Counted from the stretch's first letter, positions 1-12,629 are shown. The stretch is 64,000 nt of DNA from Persicimonas caeni (GCF_006517175.1 NZ_CP041186.1:7219074-7283073), one strand, 5' to 3'. The notes: generated from the letters alone by a model not told the origin. Numbers and translations are program-made.

Positions 1-1863
1 GAGAAGGCGTGCATGCTCGCTGATATGGCCGGCTGTGGCGCGTTGGGGCGCTTTTACGCGCGTGGCCAAGTCGTCCCCAGGCAAACGGGCGTGGCGCGTA
101 AGCTCTTCGCCTGGGGCTGTGGGCCCGATAACACCGAGGCGTGCGTGGGGGCAGCCCGCATGCTCGCCGAGGGGCTCGGCGGCGAGCGCGACCCGCAGGC
201 TGCCGAGAAACTGTACTCGGCGGCTTGCGAAGGAGAGAGCGGTATCGCCTGCCGTGAACTCGCGTCGCTCTACAAGACCGCGATTGTTTTCCGGACCAAG
301 AGGGCTGAAATTGCCTCGTATTTTGGCAAGGGTTGTGAGCTTGGCGACGGCCCCGCGTGCGCCCATCGCGCCGAGATCGAGCTCGCCAAGAAGCCTCTGG
401 ACGAGCAGGCCGTTGCACGCGTGGAGTCGCTCTACCGAAGCGCATGCGACGCAAAGTTCGCCGATGGCTGCAAGCAAGGGGCTGACCGGTTTTACTTCGG
501 CAACGGAGTTCCCTCCAACGAGAAGGTCGCCATCGAGTTGGCTTCGAAAGCATGCGAGCTCGGGTCGGCCCTGCATTGCACGCGCGCGGCTGACGGCTAT
601 CGATTCGGACGCGGTGTCTCCGTCGACGACAAACGCGCCACCGAGCTCGTCGAACGAGGCATCGAGCTCCACAAAGATGCGTGCGGCGACGAGCAGGGGC
701 GCGGCTGTTTCTACGCCGCTCACGCCATCGCCCACGGCTTCCCGCGAGAGAAAAAGCTCGAGGAGGCGAGGGCGTTTCTCGAAAAGGCTTGTGAGGATGG
801 CGCCAAGGGGGCGTGTCGTGAGATCGCCTCGCAGTATGTCATCGGCGAAATTTATCCTCGTGAGCGCCAGCGGGGTATCGAGAAGCTGCGAAGCCTCTGT
901 GACAAAGGAGACAACGCCAGCTGCGACACCTTGGCCGACGAGTTGTCCTTCGGGCTGGGCGGGGAGAGCGAACTCGCCGATGGCCTCGACTATCACCGGC
1001 GTGGATGCTTCTGGTACTCGAACGACGCTGCGTGTGTGAAACTCGGATTGCACTATCTGCGCGGTCACGGCGCCCAGCGCGATGCGAAAAAGGCGTTCGA
1101 GTATGCCTTCCGAGCCTGCAGTGAAGACGGCGAGCGCCAAGGCTGCACCGGCGCCGGCGTGACGGTATTGCGCAGTCATCCAGAGAGCGATGACGAAAAG
1201 AGCATGCCCGATTTGCTGCAGCAGTATTGCGTCTATGACGGCAATGACTCCGTTTGTACGCCCCTCGCACGGATGTACGAAACCGGCTACAGCCTTCCCA
1301 GAGAACCCTACCGCGCCCTCAGCCTCTACGAACGTGTCTGCGACGCCGAAGTTGGCTTCAGCTCCGAAGCTTGCTCACGCGCCGAGTTGGTTCGCCTGGC
1401 GAAGAAGACTGATGACGACGCGGACAAGTCCCCCAAAGACCTCGACAAAGCTTGCAAAGCTGGCGACGCGGCGAGTTGTGTGCTCCTGGCGCGGCACCAC
1501 GAGTTCGGAACGACCGACACAAACCGGTTTCGCAAGGCGCTTCCCCACTACCGAAAGGCGTGCGAACTCGGCAGCGCGGACGCCTGCACGATCTATGTCA
1601 CGCTGTCCTTCGAAGAGGGCCAGCCGTGGGGCGCAAAATTCTACGAAGAACTCGCCTGGGCCTGTCAGAAGGGGACGGCGCTGATGTGCTACCAGTGGGG
1701 CAACTACATGGGCAGCCACAACTGGGACATCTTCGTGCGGATGAACCAGGCGGCCTGCGCCAAGGGCAACCAAGTGGCATGTCGCCTCTTGGAGCGCAAC
1801 TTGGAGCCGCTCGAGCTAGAAGCTGAGTCTTCGGCCAAAGCATCGTCCGCAGACAAGCGCTGA
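1..1863 (+). CDS. Sel1-repeat (Cys-rich tetratricopeptide-like) protein, 5' truncated by window edge
   Basis: The frame is open from base 1, and the first ATG (base 13) falls inside a repeat unit (EKACMLADMAGCGALGRFYA), so the true start lies upstream. At least 12 Sel1-like units of about 36 residues follow, most with the pattern KACELGS-x-C-x-x-L-A-x-x-Y-x-x-G and two Cys per unit, as in the Hcp-type cysteine-rich Sel1 proteins, where the Cys pairs lock each helical hairpin. No enzymatic motif is visible; a protein-protein scaffold is the family expectation. The Cys pattern suggests an exported, oxidised protein, but the signal peptide would be outside the window. Its stop is one base from the stop of the convergent comF gene. 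Confidence 0.85.
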   Translation, partial: EKACMLADMAGCGALGRFYARGQVVPRQTGVARKLFAWGCGPDNTEACVGAARMLAEGLGGERDPQAAEKLYSAACEGESGIACRELASLYKTAIVFRTKRAEIASYFGKGCELGDGPACAHRAEIELAKKPLDEQAVARVESLYRSACDAKFADGCKQGADRFYFGNGVPSNEKVAIELASKACELGSALHCTRAADGYRFGRGVSVDDKRATELVERGIELHKDACGDEQGRGCFYAAHAIAHGFPREKKLEEARAFLEKACEDGAKGACREIASQYVIGEIYPRERQRGIEKLRSLCDKGDNASCDTLADELSFGLGGESELADGLDYHRRGCFWYSNDAACVKLGLHYLRGHGAQRDAKKAFEYAFRACSEDGERQGCTGAGVTVLRSHPESDDEKSMPDLLQQYCVYDGNDSVCTPLARMYETGYSLPREPYRALSLYERVCDAEVGFSSEACSRAELVRLAKKTDDDADKSPKDLDKACKAGDAASCVLLARHHEFGTTDTNRFRKALPHYRKACELGSADACTIYVTLSFEEGQPWGAKFYEELAWACQKGTALMCYQWGNYMGSHNWDIFVRMNQAACAKGNQVACRLLERNLEPLELEAESSAKASSADKR

Positions 1864-1864
1864 G

Positions 1865-2620
1865 CTAGCTGGGTAGGGTGCGCGCGGCGGTCAACACGAC
1901 CACCTCGCGGGCACCGGCACCTCGGAGCACGCGCGCCACTTCGTCGGCCGTCGCGCCGGTGGTCATCACGTCGTCGATGAGCACGACCTTGTTCCCCTCG
2001 ACTCGCTCAGAGTTCGTACACTCGAAGGCTCCCCGCAGGTTCGTCAGCCGCTCGTCGCGGCTCAATGCGGCCTGGGCACGAGTACGCACGGTCTTGCGCA
2101 CCAGGTCGCTCGCAACGTGTCGATGGGGCAATGCGAGGCGGGCGAGGAGATGAGCCGGGTTGAATCCACGAGCGCGCAAGTCTGCCGCGTGCATGGGCAC
2201 GGCCGTAATGACGCTATCGACCTCGTCGCTCGCCCGAGCGATGCGCTCGTCAATCCAGGGGCGCCACGCGCGTGCTAGACTGCGAAGCATCCACAAATGA
2301 CCCTGGTACTTGGCGCGCTGTAACGCTTCGGCGATGACGCCGGCATACTCCCACCGCGCCCGGGCGGTTTCGAAGCGCGGACGCCGCGCGAGACACCGGC
2401 CGCAGATTTCGTCGACGCCCGAGTACGTCCCCTCCACCTGAAGGCGGGGGGCTCCACAGACGAGACATTTGGGGCCCTCGATCGGGAACACGGCGTGCGC
2501 GCAGCGCCCGCAGGCGAGTTGGTCTTCAGTCAGGTAGTCGTCACAACTGACGCAGCGCGCCGGAAAGACTTGGCGAAGTGCAAAGCGTACGATCGTTCGG
2601 AGTCTTGGGGGCAGTTTCAT
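1865..2620 (-). CDS. comF: ComF family amidophosphoribosyltransferase-like protein
   Basis: 251 aa. The N-terminal third has two CxxC pairs (CVSC, CGRC, CLVC, CGRC) that form the ComF zinc-binding region. The C-terminal half is a type I phosphoribosyltransferase fold ending in the PRPP loop VVLIDDVMTTGATADE. The family includes competence protein ComFC and GntX-like proteins; the exact substrate is unknown. An in-frame extension up to 2989 exists but runs through rlmH on the other strand. The ATG at 2620 has AGAGGA just upstream and gives the normal family length, so it was chosen. The intergenic space to the divergent rlmH start is 135 bp. Confidence 0.88.
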   Translation of the reverse strand: MKLPPRLRTIVRFALRQVFPARCVSCDDYLTEDQLACGRCAHAVFPIEGPKCLVCGAPRLQVEGTYSGVDEICGRCLARRPRFETARARWEYAGVIAEALQRAKYQGHLWMLRSLARAWRPWIDERIARASDEVDSVITAVPMHAADLRARGFNPAHLLARLALPHRHVASDLVRKTVRTRAQAALSRDERLTNLRGAFECTNSERVEGNKVVLIDDVMTTGATADEVARVLRGAGAREVVVLTAARTLPS

Positions 2621-2755
2621 GTCGTCCTCTGTCGAAAACAGGTGCTTGGTGGTGGAGAGGCTCGTCGAGCCTCCCCTTTGGTTTTCGGCAGATCTATGGG
2701 ATTTGTTGCGTGGTTTTTTGAAAATCACGCCCCCACGGGCTTCACGAGGTGATTT

Positions 2756-3223
2756 GTGAAATTTGAAATTGTTGCGGTAGGGAAACTCAGAAATCAGCAT
2801 TTTCGGGCGTTGACCGACGACTACCTCGGACGACTGGAGCACTACACGCCGGTCGAGGAGTTGGAAGTGCGTGAGTCGCGGCTCACGGACCGAAATGTGT
2901 CGAAGGGGCTGGCCGAGGAGGCCGAGTCGCTGGAGAATGCGGCTTCGGAGGGGGCGGTGACGATCGCGCTGGACGAGCGAGGCAAGCACCTGACGAGCCG
3001 TGAGTTGGCCCGTTGGGTCGACGATTGGATGGTGACCGGCACGCGCTACGTCAGCTTCTTTATCGGTAGCGCCAACGGCCTCGACGCCAACTTTCGCAAA
3101 AGCTGCCGCCGACGCCTGTCGCTATCGAAGATGACGCTCCCGCACGAAATGGCACGCATGATGCTCGCCGAGCAACTCTACCGGGCGATGAGCATCATCC
3201 GCGGTGAGCCCTATCACCGCTAG
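2756..3223 (+). CDS. rlmH: 23S rRNA (pseudouridine1915-N3)-methyltransferase RlmH
   Basis: 155 aa, the typical RlmH length, a SPOUT-class SAM-dependent methyltransferase acting on m3-pseudouridine 1915 in helix 69 of 23S rRNA. The C-terminal signature LAEQLYRAMSIIRGEPYHR is intact and the SAM-loop region reads SFFIGSANGL. In most family members that loop has GGP/GGPxG, so S-A in place of G-P is a small departure. The start is GTG with AGGTGA seven bases upstream. It stands alone on the plus strand, although its usual partner rsfS lies just beyond it on the minus strand. Confidence 0.93.
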   Translation: MKFEIVAVGKLRNQHFRALTDDYLGRLEHYTPVEELEVRESRLTDRNVSKGLAEEAESLENAASEGAVTIALDERGKHLTSRELARWVDDWMVTGTRYVSFFIGSANGLDANFRKSCRRRLSLSKMTLPHEMARMMLAEQLYRAMSIIRGEPYHR

Positions 3224-3253
3224 CTTGGATAGCCGCGTACCGAAGGCGGCTGC

Positions 3254-3733
3254 TTAGAGCTTTTGCAGCTCGAAGTGGCCGTACAGGTCGTCAGGGCCGT
3301 CTTCGAGCTCCAAAAACGGCGCGTCGGGCCACATGCGCTCGAGGTCGTACTCGTCGCGCACCGAGCCGTTGAAGATGTGCAAAATGGCGTCACCGAAGTC
3401 GATGAGCGCCCACTGGCCCGACTCGACGCCTTCGATGCCCAGCGGCTTGTAGCCGGCTTCGGACAGGCTGTTTTGCACGTGCTTGGCGATCGCCTGGACG
3501 TGGCGGTCGGAGGTGGCCGTACACACGATCACAAAATCGGTGTAGCTGACCAGCCCTCGCAGGTCGATGGCCTTGGTGTTCAGCGCCTTGAGGTCCCAAG
3601 TCAGCCCGGCGATGTCGCGCGCGAGCGTCTCGGTATCCACCTCGTCGGCATTGAGCGCATAGATGTCGGAGTTGCCCCCATCGGAAGGCGTCTGGGGGGT
3701 CGAACCGGAGGGGAGTGGCGTGTCGTTACTCAT
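3254..3733 (-). CDS. rsfS: ribosomal silencing factor RsfS
   Basis: 159 aa. Residues 35-150 match the RsfS/YbeB/Iojap family: LKALNTKAIDLRGL, SYTDFVIVCTATSDRHVQAI, and the closing GQWALIDFGDAILHIF then YDLERMWPDAP. RsfS binds ribosomal protein L14 and blocks subunit joining when nutrients are short. The first 30 residues are Ser/Pro/Thr-rich and not conserved. It lies 60 bp after proA on the same strand, so the two are probably cotranscribed; in many bacteria proA, nadD, rsfS and rlmH are neighbours. nadD is not visible here. Confidence 0.93.
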   Translation of the reverse strand: MSNDTPLPSGSTPQTPSDGGNSDIYALNADEVDTETLARDIAGLTWDLKALNTKAIDLRGLVSYTDFVIVCTATSDRHVQAIAKHVQNSLSEAGYKPLGIEGVESGQWALIDFGDAILHIFNGSVRDEYDLERMWPDAPFLELEDGPDDLYGHFELQKL

Positions 3734-3793
3734 TCGTCTCCTGCGTGGATGTTACCGCGCTACCTGTTGGTGTTCGAGCGCCCGTTCTGGCGC

Positions 3794-5098
3794 TCACTGT
3801 CGAATTTGCCCGTCTCCGAGCACTACAAATTTGGTGGTCGTCAACTCGTCGATGCCCATCGGGCCATACGCGTGCATCTTGGTGGTGCTGATGCCAATTT
3901 CGGCACCCAGTCCGAGCTGGTTGCCATCGCTAAAGCGAGTTGATGCGTTGATCATGACTACCGAACTGTCAACCTCGCGCTGAAAACGCTCGCTCTGAGA
4001 GTAGTCCTCCGTCAGCAGAGACTCGGTGTGGTGCGAGCCGTATTCGTTAATGTGCCCAATGGCCTCGCTCAGGTCCTCGACCACGCGCACGGCGAGCTCC
4101 AGCGACAAAAACTCGGTGCGGTAATGTTCGGCGGTGGCGTGGTCGTAGGTGTTGGCGTCCAAGCCGCTCTGCTCGGCGACCTCGAAAGCACGTTCGCAAA
4201 GGTGGAGCTTGACGCCGGCGTCGGCCAGGCGGTCGAGCGCGCGCCCCAAGTGTGTCTTGACGGCGTTGTCGAGCACGAGCAGCGTCTCCATGGCGTTGCA
4301 CACCCCGGGGCGTTGAGTCTTGGCGTTGAGTACGATCGGATCGACGACCTCGCGGCGCGCCGAGCCGTCGATGACCACGTGGCAGACGCCTTCGTCGTGC
4401 TTGATCACCGGGATACGCGAGTGCTCGGTCACGAATCGGATAAGCCCTTTGCCTCCGCGCGGGATGATCACGTCGATGTCGTCGGAGAGCCTGAGCATCT
4501 CTTGGACGGCGCCGCGGTCGGTGGTGTCGACAAAGCCTACCGCGTGGCGTGCGCCCTCGGGCAGGGCGCTCGCCTCGAGGCCCGCCAGAATGGCCTTGTA
4601 GACCGCGCGGTTCGACGCGAAAGCGTCCGAGCCGCCCTTGAGCAACACTCCGTTGCCGCTCTTGATGCACAGCGCCGCGGCATCGCTGGTCACGTTGGGG
4701 CGCGACTCGTAAATGATGCCGATCACCCCCAGCGGGATGCGCCGGCGCCCCACGCGCAAGCCATTCGGGCGTACCCAGGTTGATTCGACGCGACCGACGG
4801 GATCGCCCAGTGCGATGATCTCCTCGACGTCGGACGCCATTTTGTCGATACGTGCCGGGGTCAACTCGAGCCGGTCCAAAAACGCCTCGTCGAGCCCCTT
4901 GGCGCGCCCGTTGGCCAGGTCCTGGCGATTGGCTTCCAAGATCGCCTCGGTCTGATCGCGCAGTGCAGTGGCGATCTTCGACAGCGCGTCGTTCTTGGCA
5001 CTGGAGGGCTGGAAGGCGAGGAGACGAGCCGACTGGCGAACCCGTCGGGCGGTGGAGTGCAATTTCTCGAAACGGACAGACTTAGTCGCGTCAGGCAT
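3794..5098 (-). CDS. proA: gamma-glutamyl phosphate reductase ProA
   Basis: 434 aa. NADPH-dependent reduction of gamma-glutamyl phosphate to glutamate semialdehyde, second step of proline synthesis. Aldehyde-dehydrogenase fold with the catalytic Cys in TQRPGVCNAMETLLV, the family signature VGRRRIPLGVIGIIYESRPN and the C-terminal GLGAEIGISTTKMHAYGPMG. The frame extends upstream to 5338, but family similarity begins near MPDATKSVRFEKLH, and the ATG at 5098 is the last start before it (AAAGG about ten bases upstream). rsfS follows 60 bp downstream. proB is not in the window. Confidence 0.94.
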   Translation of the reverse strand: MPDATKSVRFEKLHSTARRVRQSARLLAFQPSSAKNDALSKIATALRDQTEAILEANRQDLANGRAKGLDEAFLDRLELTPARIDKMASDVEEIIALGDPVGRVESTWVRPNGLRVGRRRIPLGVIGIIYESRPNVTSDAAALCIKSGNGVLLKGGSDAFASNRAVYKAILAGLEASALPEGARHAVGFVDTTDRGAVQEMLRLSDDIDVIIPRGGKGLIRFVTEHSRIPVIKHDEGVCHVVIDGSARREVVDPIVLNAKTQRPGVCNAMETLLVLDNAVKTHLGRALDRLADAGVKLHLCERAFEVAEQSGLDANTYDHATAEHYRTEFLSLELAVRVVEDLSEAIGHINEYGSHHTESLLTEDYSQSERFQREVDSSVVMINASTRFSDGNQLGLGAEIGISTTKMHAYGPMGIDELTTTKFVVLGDGQIRQ

Positions 5099-5440
5099 GG
5101 ACGGCCTTTTAACTTCTCTTGTGGATTCGAAATACAGCCATGACAAACCGAACGGGGGAACTGGGTTTGTATGGTGCGGGCTGTGTAGCCCACACAGGTT
5201 GATCATAGTGCCCCCCATTTCCCAGTCAAGAGGGGTCGGGCCGGCCGACAAAAGGAGGAAGCGCAAAAAAGTGCGCCCGTCGGCTTGACCTCTTTGAGAT
5301 CGTGTTAAGAGTTGGTCGCCGATCAGATTGTGACCCATGGCTCGGCCCCGCGCGGCGCCACTTTCGCCGCCGCGCTCGGTTCACCAACGCCAGTCTCACG
5401 GGCCGAGTTTCATCGCTGAGAAAATCTTGCGCTTTACGCC
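5099..5440. other. intergenic region between proA and groES promoter
   Basis: About 340 bp between the proA start (minus) and the groESL promoter (plus). Open frames here are short and lack family similarity or a convincing ribosome-binding site. It must hold the proA promoter, but I cannot pick out a clear one. Confidence 0.5.
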
Positions 5441-5468
5441 TTGACTTTCAGAGGAGGGTCACTATAAA
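5441..5468 (+). promoter_or_regulatory. sigma70-type promoter of groESL
   Basis: TTGACT at 5441-5446 and TATAAA at 5463-5468, 16 bp apart. The expected start of transcription falls directly before or in the CIRCE element at 5479, the usual layout for HrcA repression. Confidence 0.75.
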
Positions 5469-5478
5469 TCCGACGCAG

Positions 5479-5505
5479 TTAGCACTCTCGGAAGCAGAGT
5501 GCTAA
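5479..5505 (+). promoter_or_regulatory. CIRCE operator (HrcA binding site)
   Basis: Perfect match to the consensus inverted repeat TTAGCACTC-N9-GAGTGCTAA: left arm 5479-5487, 9-base spacer, right arm 5497-5505. It overlaps or directly follows the predicted transcription start and lies 122 bp before groES. HrcA repression of groESL, relieved by heat shock, is the known role. hrcA is not in the window. Confidence 0.97.
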
Positions 5506-5627
5506 TGCGGGCTTCGGAGGAGCGCGCTCCCATCGTGTCGCGCCCCTCCGGGCCGAGCAACTTCTTTAAATTTATATTGGTAGCAAGTCCGTTCCCTTTT
5601 GTTGAAAACCTTACGGAGGACAGTCTC

Positions 5628-5918
5628 ATGAACGTCAAGCCGCTTTATGACCGCGTCCTGGTCCAGCGAGTCCAGAGTGATGAGAAGAGTGCCGGTGGAA
5701 TCATCATCCCCGAGACCGCCAAAGAGAAGCCCCTCGAGGGCATCGTGCGCTCGGTCGGACCGGGCAAGCTCACCGACTCGGGTGAGAACGCTCCCATGCA
5801 GGTCCAAGAGGGCGACAAGATCCTCTTCGGCAAGTACTCGGGCACCGAGATCACCATCCAGGGCGAAGAGCACCTCATCCTGCGTGAGGACGAGATCCTG
5901 GCGGTCATCGAAGACTGA
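5628..5918 (+). CDS. groES: co-chaperonin GroES
   Basis: 96 aa, the standard length for the 10 kDa chaperonin that caps GroEL. N-terminus MNVKPLYDRVLVQRV, the mobile loop region around SAGGIIIPETAKEKP and the C-terminal EEHLILREDEILAVIED are all typical. The frame is open further upstream, but the ATG at 5628 has GGAGGA seven bases before it. First gene of the CIRCE-controlled operon; groEL follows after 83 bp. Confidence 0.97.
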   Translation: MNVKPLYDRVLVQRVQSDEKSAGGIIIPETAKEKPLEGIVRSVGPGKLTDSGENAPMQVQEGDKILFGKYSGTEITIQGEEHLILREDEILAVIED

Positions 5919-6001
5919 ATCGTCGGAGCGAACGCCCAGTCGGGCATTCAACTCCAACTGCTCAATCGATAGCAATACATACGATCTGAAGGAGTTCAGA
6001 C

Positions 6002-7675
<1,674 letters not shown>

Positions 7676-7740
7676 GCCCCCGACTCCGATGCGGCTCGAG
7701 GCCCGGTGAGTTGTCACCGGCGCCTCCCGCCGAATCTAGA

Positions 7741-7778
7741 AGCCCCGCGCACTCTTTGGGTGCGCGGGGCTTTTTTTT
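7741..7778 (+). terminator. intrinsic terminator of groESL
   Basis: Perfect 11-bp stem (AGCCCCGCGCA with TGCGCGGGGCT), a 9-base loop and an 8-T run. Confidence 0.95.
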
Positions 7779-7878
7779 GTGCGGCGAACGCGAGTTGAAG
7801 CAGACACGACCGGGGTGCTAAGCTCACCTCGGTCAACGCATTTCACTCGCCGCAACACGAGTCTCTAGCGAGCTTCTG

Positions 7879-9549
<1,671 letters not shown>

Positions 9550-9563
9550 TCGACCTCGGCTCC

Positions 9564-11135
9564 ATGTCGCAACCTGGCAATACACTGCGCGATTATATCC
9601 ACATCGGCGATGCGCTGGTCGGTCGGTACTTCATCGAAGATACGGTCGGCGCCGGAGCTTTTGGGGCTATTTACAGCGCCATCGACCAGCAGACCGGGGA
9701 GCGGGTGGCGGTCAAGGCGTTGCCGCCGCAAGGTGAGGCAGCCAGCGACACTGCGCTGGCGCGTTTTCGCCGTGAGATGAAGGTGATCAGCAACCTGATT
9801 CACCGCAACATCATCGGGCTGTATGACTTCGGGCAGACCGACGAGGACGTCTTTTTCATGATCCTCGAGTACGTCGACGGCAAGCCGCTCGACCGGGTCG
9901 TGTACCGCTCTCCGCTGGAGCCCCAGGACGTCATCGATGTGTGCGAGCAGATCGCCTCGGCGCTCAACCTCGCTCACCACCGCGGGGTGATCCATCGCGA
10001 TCTGAAGCCCGCCAACATCATGCTCACCCGCGAGGCGGACGGCTACGACGTCAAAGTGCTCGACTTTGGCATGGCGAAGCTTCTGTCGCGTATCGATGAC
10101 GACTCCATCCCCCAGCTTACCCGCGAGGGAATGGCGGTGGGTACGCCTCGCTACATTGCGCCCGAGCAGGCGCGCGGGGAGCAGGTAGGGCCTTGGACTG
10201 ATTTGTATGCGTTGGGCCTGTTGGTGTACGAGATGCTCACCGGCGCGCGGGCGGTCAAGGCCGACGACGTCGAGGGGGCTGTGAGCGCCCATGTGTCACG
10301 AAAGCCGCTCGACCTCCAAGAACTCGACCAGGTCCCCGAGACGTTTCGCCCGGTGCTCTTTCGGCTCATCGAGAAGGACCCGCAGAAGCGTTACCGTTCG
10401 GCCGAAGAACTCATGGCCGACCTCGACGCGCTGCGCTACGAGACCGGCGTGGGAATCGGCGCCCCGGATCGACCGCAATTCGACCCGCTAAAGGGACGCG
10501 TCGAAGGCGGGCCCGCGGCAGGCGCCACATCGCAAGCGGCTGCACCGGTCAGCCGGGTTCCCCAAGAGCGACGAAAACAAGCTCAGCGCATCGCCGCCGA
10601 GGCACGCCAGGAGCAGGAGCTCGACCTCGATTGGGAGGCGTACGATCAGCACGGTTCCAGACAGCGCGATCCCGCGCTCAAGAAACGCGAGAAAGATGAT
10701 GCGTACGTTTTGTTTCGAGGCCCGGATCGGCCCATCGAGTGGGTCGAGGCGTGCGTTGCGCCGCTTCTGGGCTTCTTTGCGTTCGTGCTGTTGACGGCGC
10801 AGCTTCGCTCGTTCGACTACGGCATACGCTTGGCGGTGGGGTTGGTGCCGGTGGTCATCGCGCTGGCTTGGTCGGTCGGGTCGGGCCGAGGCAGCTGGCG
10901 TTATAGTTTCTTTCGGCTGTGGAACCTTTTTTCGATCGCGGCCGCCTTTGTGGCCCATGCTCTGGGCCCAGCCAAACTCATCACCGAATTGTACCGTCAC
11001 CCCACCTGGTTTCTCGCCCCCGTTCGGGACCTGCCCGGAATGGATGCGACAGAGGGCGTGTTGACGTGGGTGATGCGGCGCTATGCCGTCGTCTTGTCGA
11101 CGCTGCTCGATTCCGGCGGCCATCTCATCAACTGA
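9564..11135 (+). CDS. eukaryotic-type Ser/Thr protein kinase with C-terminal membrane domain (kinase 2)
   Basis: 523 aa from the ATG at 9564 (an upstream in-frame ATG at 9489 lies inside kinase 1). Kinase domain about residues 14-275: VGAGAFGAIYSA, VAVKALPP, VIHRDLKPANIM, VLDFGMAKLL, VGTPRYIAPEQARGE. A linker of about 110 residues includes an acidic LDLDWEAYD patch. The C-terminal 130 residues have about four hydrophobic helices and the motif HPTWFLAP. It has the same architecture as kinase 1, consistent with tandem duplication followed by divergence. Target unknown. Confidence 0.93.
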   Translation: MSQPGNTLRDYIHIGDALVGRYFIEDTVGAGAFGAIYSAIDQQTGERVAVKALPPQGEAASDTALARFRREMKVISNLIHRNIIGLYDFGQTDEDVFFMILEYVDGKPLDRVVYRSPLEPQDVIDVCEQIASALNLAHHRGVIHRDLKPANIMLTREADGYDVKVLDFGMAKLLSRIDDDSIPQLTREGMAVGTPRYIAPEQARGEQVGPWTDLYALGLLVYEMLTGARAVKADDVEGAVSAHVSRKPLDLQELDQVPETFRPVLFRLIEKDPQKRYRSAEELMADLDALRYETGVGIGAPDRPQFDPLKGRVEGGPAAGATSQAAAPVSRVPQERRKQAQRIAAEARQEQELDLDWEAYDQHGSRQRDPALKKREKDDAYVLFRGPDRPIEWVEACVAPLLGFFAFVLLTAQLRSFDYGIRLAVGLVPVVIALAWSVGSGRGSWRYSFFRLWNLFSIAAAFVAHALGPAKLITELYRHPTWFLAPVRDLPGMDATEGVLTWVMRRYAVVLSTLLDSGGHLIN

Positions 11136-11185
11136 CAAACCGACGACAAAATCTCCCTACATTCGTTCTTGACGCGCTGGCGAGC

Positions 11186-11213
11186 TTGACACTTTGGACC
11201 GCCAGATTGTAGG
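11186..11213 (+). promoter_or_regulatory. possible promoter of the PpiC-like lipoprotein gene
   Basis: TTGACA at 11186-11191 followed 16 bp later by a poor -10 (TGTAGG). The -35 is consensus and well placed, but the -10 is weak, so this is a candidate only. Confidence 0.35.
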
Positions 11214-11256
11214 CGTCATGCACTTGCGAACTTGTGAACAACGACAAGGAGCCTTC

Positions 11257-12519
11257 ATGGATCGCTGCAAAATGTTACTTCTGGCGCTGGCCGCCATCGT
11301 GGGACTGGGTCTCGCGACCGGCTGTGACCAGAAGGTCAAAGATGATGCCAAAGAAGAGAAAGCCGAGGCCAAAGCGGCCGAGGACGACAAGAAAGAAGAC
11401 GGAGCCAAAGAGCAGGCCAAGACCGACGGTCCGCCGCTCGAGGCGACCGGTCCTGTGGCCGTGGTCGACGGCACCGAGATCACCGCTGAGCGCTTCAATG
11501 AAGCTGTCGAGCGTCGCACCAAGGCGATGGGCGGGCGGATGCCCCCTCCGATGGCCAACATGATGAAGAAGCGCACCGTCGATCGCCTCATCGACGAGCA
11601 CCTCATCGACCAGAAGCTCGAAGGGGCCAAGGTCGAAGTCGAGCCGAAGGAAGTCGACGAGGAGTTCAACAAATTCAAAGAGCGCTTCCCCAACGAGAAG
11701 GCCTTTGAATCTTTCCTGACTCGTAACGGCATCACCGCCGACAAGATGAAGGAAAACCTCCAGAAAGACCTCAAGCTGCGCAAGTTGCTCGAGGACAAGT
11801 ACGGCATCGAGGTCACCGAGAAGGACGCCAAAGACTACTACGAGAAGAACGAGGCTCGCTTCGAGCAGCCCGAGCAGGTCAAAGCGCGTCACATTCTCAT
11901 CAAAACCGAGAAGGGCGCCGACCAGGCTGCGCTCGACAAAGCCAAGAAGCGCGCCGAGGACCTCGCCAAGGAAGCCAAGAAGTCGGGCACCGACTTCGCC
12001 AAGCTCGCCGAAGAGAAGTCCGAGGGCCCCTCGGCTTCGCGCGGTGGTGACCTGGGCTTCTTTACCCGTCGTCGCATGGTCCCCGAGTTCTCCGAGGCTG
12101 CCTTCAACATGAAGCCCGGCGAGATCTCCGACCCCGTCAAGACCCAGTTCGGCTACCACGTGATCAAGGTCGAAGAGAAAAAGGAAGCCGGCAAGGTTCC
12201 TTACGACGAGGCCAAAGAGAAGATCATGATGCAGCTCGAGCGTCAGAAGTTCCGCAAGGCGATGAAGCAGTTCCTCGCCGAGCTGAAGAAGGACGTCAAA
12301 ATCGAGCGCAAGGAAGACAACATCAAGGTCAACGTCAGCGCCGATGCCGCGCAGGGCGGCCCGGGTATGATGGGCGGTGGCAAGATGCAGCAAATGCAGC
12401 TGCAAAAGGCCCTGCAGAAGAAGCTGCAGCAACAGCAGCAGCAAAAGCAGCAAGGCGGCGACTCGAAAGGGTCGGACCCGACCAAGCTGAAGCTTCAGGA
12501 GCCCAATCTCGGCAAGTAA
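11257..12519 (+). CDS. PpiC/SurA-type peptidyl-prolyl isomerase lipoprotein
   Basis: 420 aa. Signal peptide with lipobox LATGC (Cys near residue 23), then a charged Lys/Glu/Ala linker. The SurA-N-like chaperone region covers roughly residues 65-205. A parvulin rotamase domain at about residues 205-305 begins VKARHILIKTEKG, contains SRGGDLGFFTRRRMVPEF and ends TQFGYHVIKVEEK. The C-terminus is low-complexity with a Gln run (QLQKALQKKLQQQQQQKQQ). The likely role is folding or transport of outer-membrane proteins across the periplasm. The start was set at the ATG at 11257 (AAGGA nearby, signal peptide begins at once) rather than the longer frame from 11194. Confidence 0.92.
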   Translation: MDRCKMLLLALAAIVGLGLATGCDQKVKDDAKEEKAEAKAAEDDKKEDGAKEQAKTDGPPLEATGPVAVVDGTEITAERFNEAVERRTKAMGGRMPPPMANMMKKRTVDRLIDEHLIDQKLEGAKVEVEPKEVDEEFNKFKERFPNEKAFESFLTRNGITADKMKENLQKDLKLRKLLEDKYGIEVTEKDAKDYYEKNEARFEQPEQVKARHILIKTEKGADQAALDKAKKRAEDLAKEAKKSGTDFAKLAEEKSEGPSASRGGDLGFFTRRRMVPEFSEAAFNMKPGEISDPVKTQFGYHVIKVEEKKEAGKVPYDEAKEKIMMQLERQKFRKAMKQFLAELKKDVKIERKEDNIKVNVSADAAQGGPGMMGGGKMQQMQLQKALQKKLQQQQQQKQQGGDSKGSDPTKLKLQEPNLGK

Positions 12520-12544
12520 GTTGAGGTTGGTCTGCTAGCAAACG

Positions 12545-12579
12545 AAAGCCGGCTGCGCGAACGCGCAGCCGGCTTTTTT
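12545..12579 (+). terminator. intrinsic terminator after the PpiC-like gene
   Basis: GC-rich stem built from AGCCGGCTGCG and CGCAGCCGGCT around a short loop, then six T. Short A-runs on the left side could let it also serve the convergent kinase gene. Confidence 0.9.
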
Positions 12580-12629
12580 GTGTCAGCTCGGTGTGTGTCG
12601 GTCCGGCAGTGGTGCCAAAGGCGATAAGC

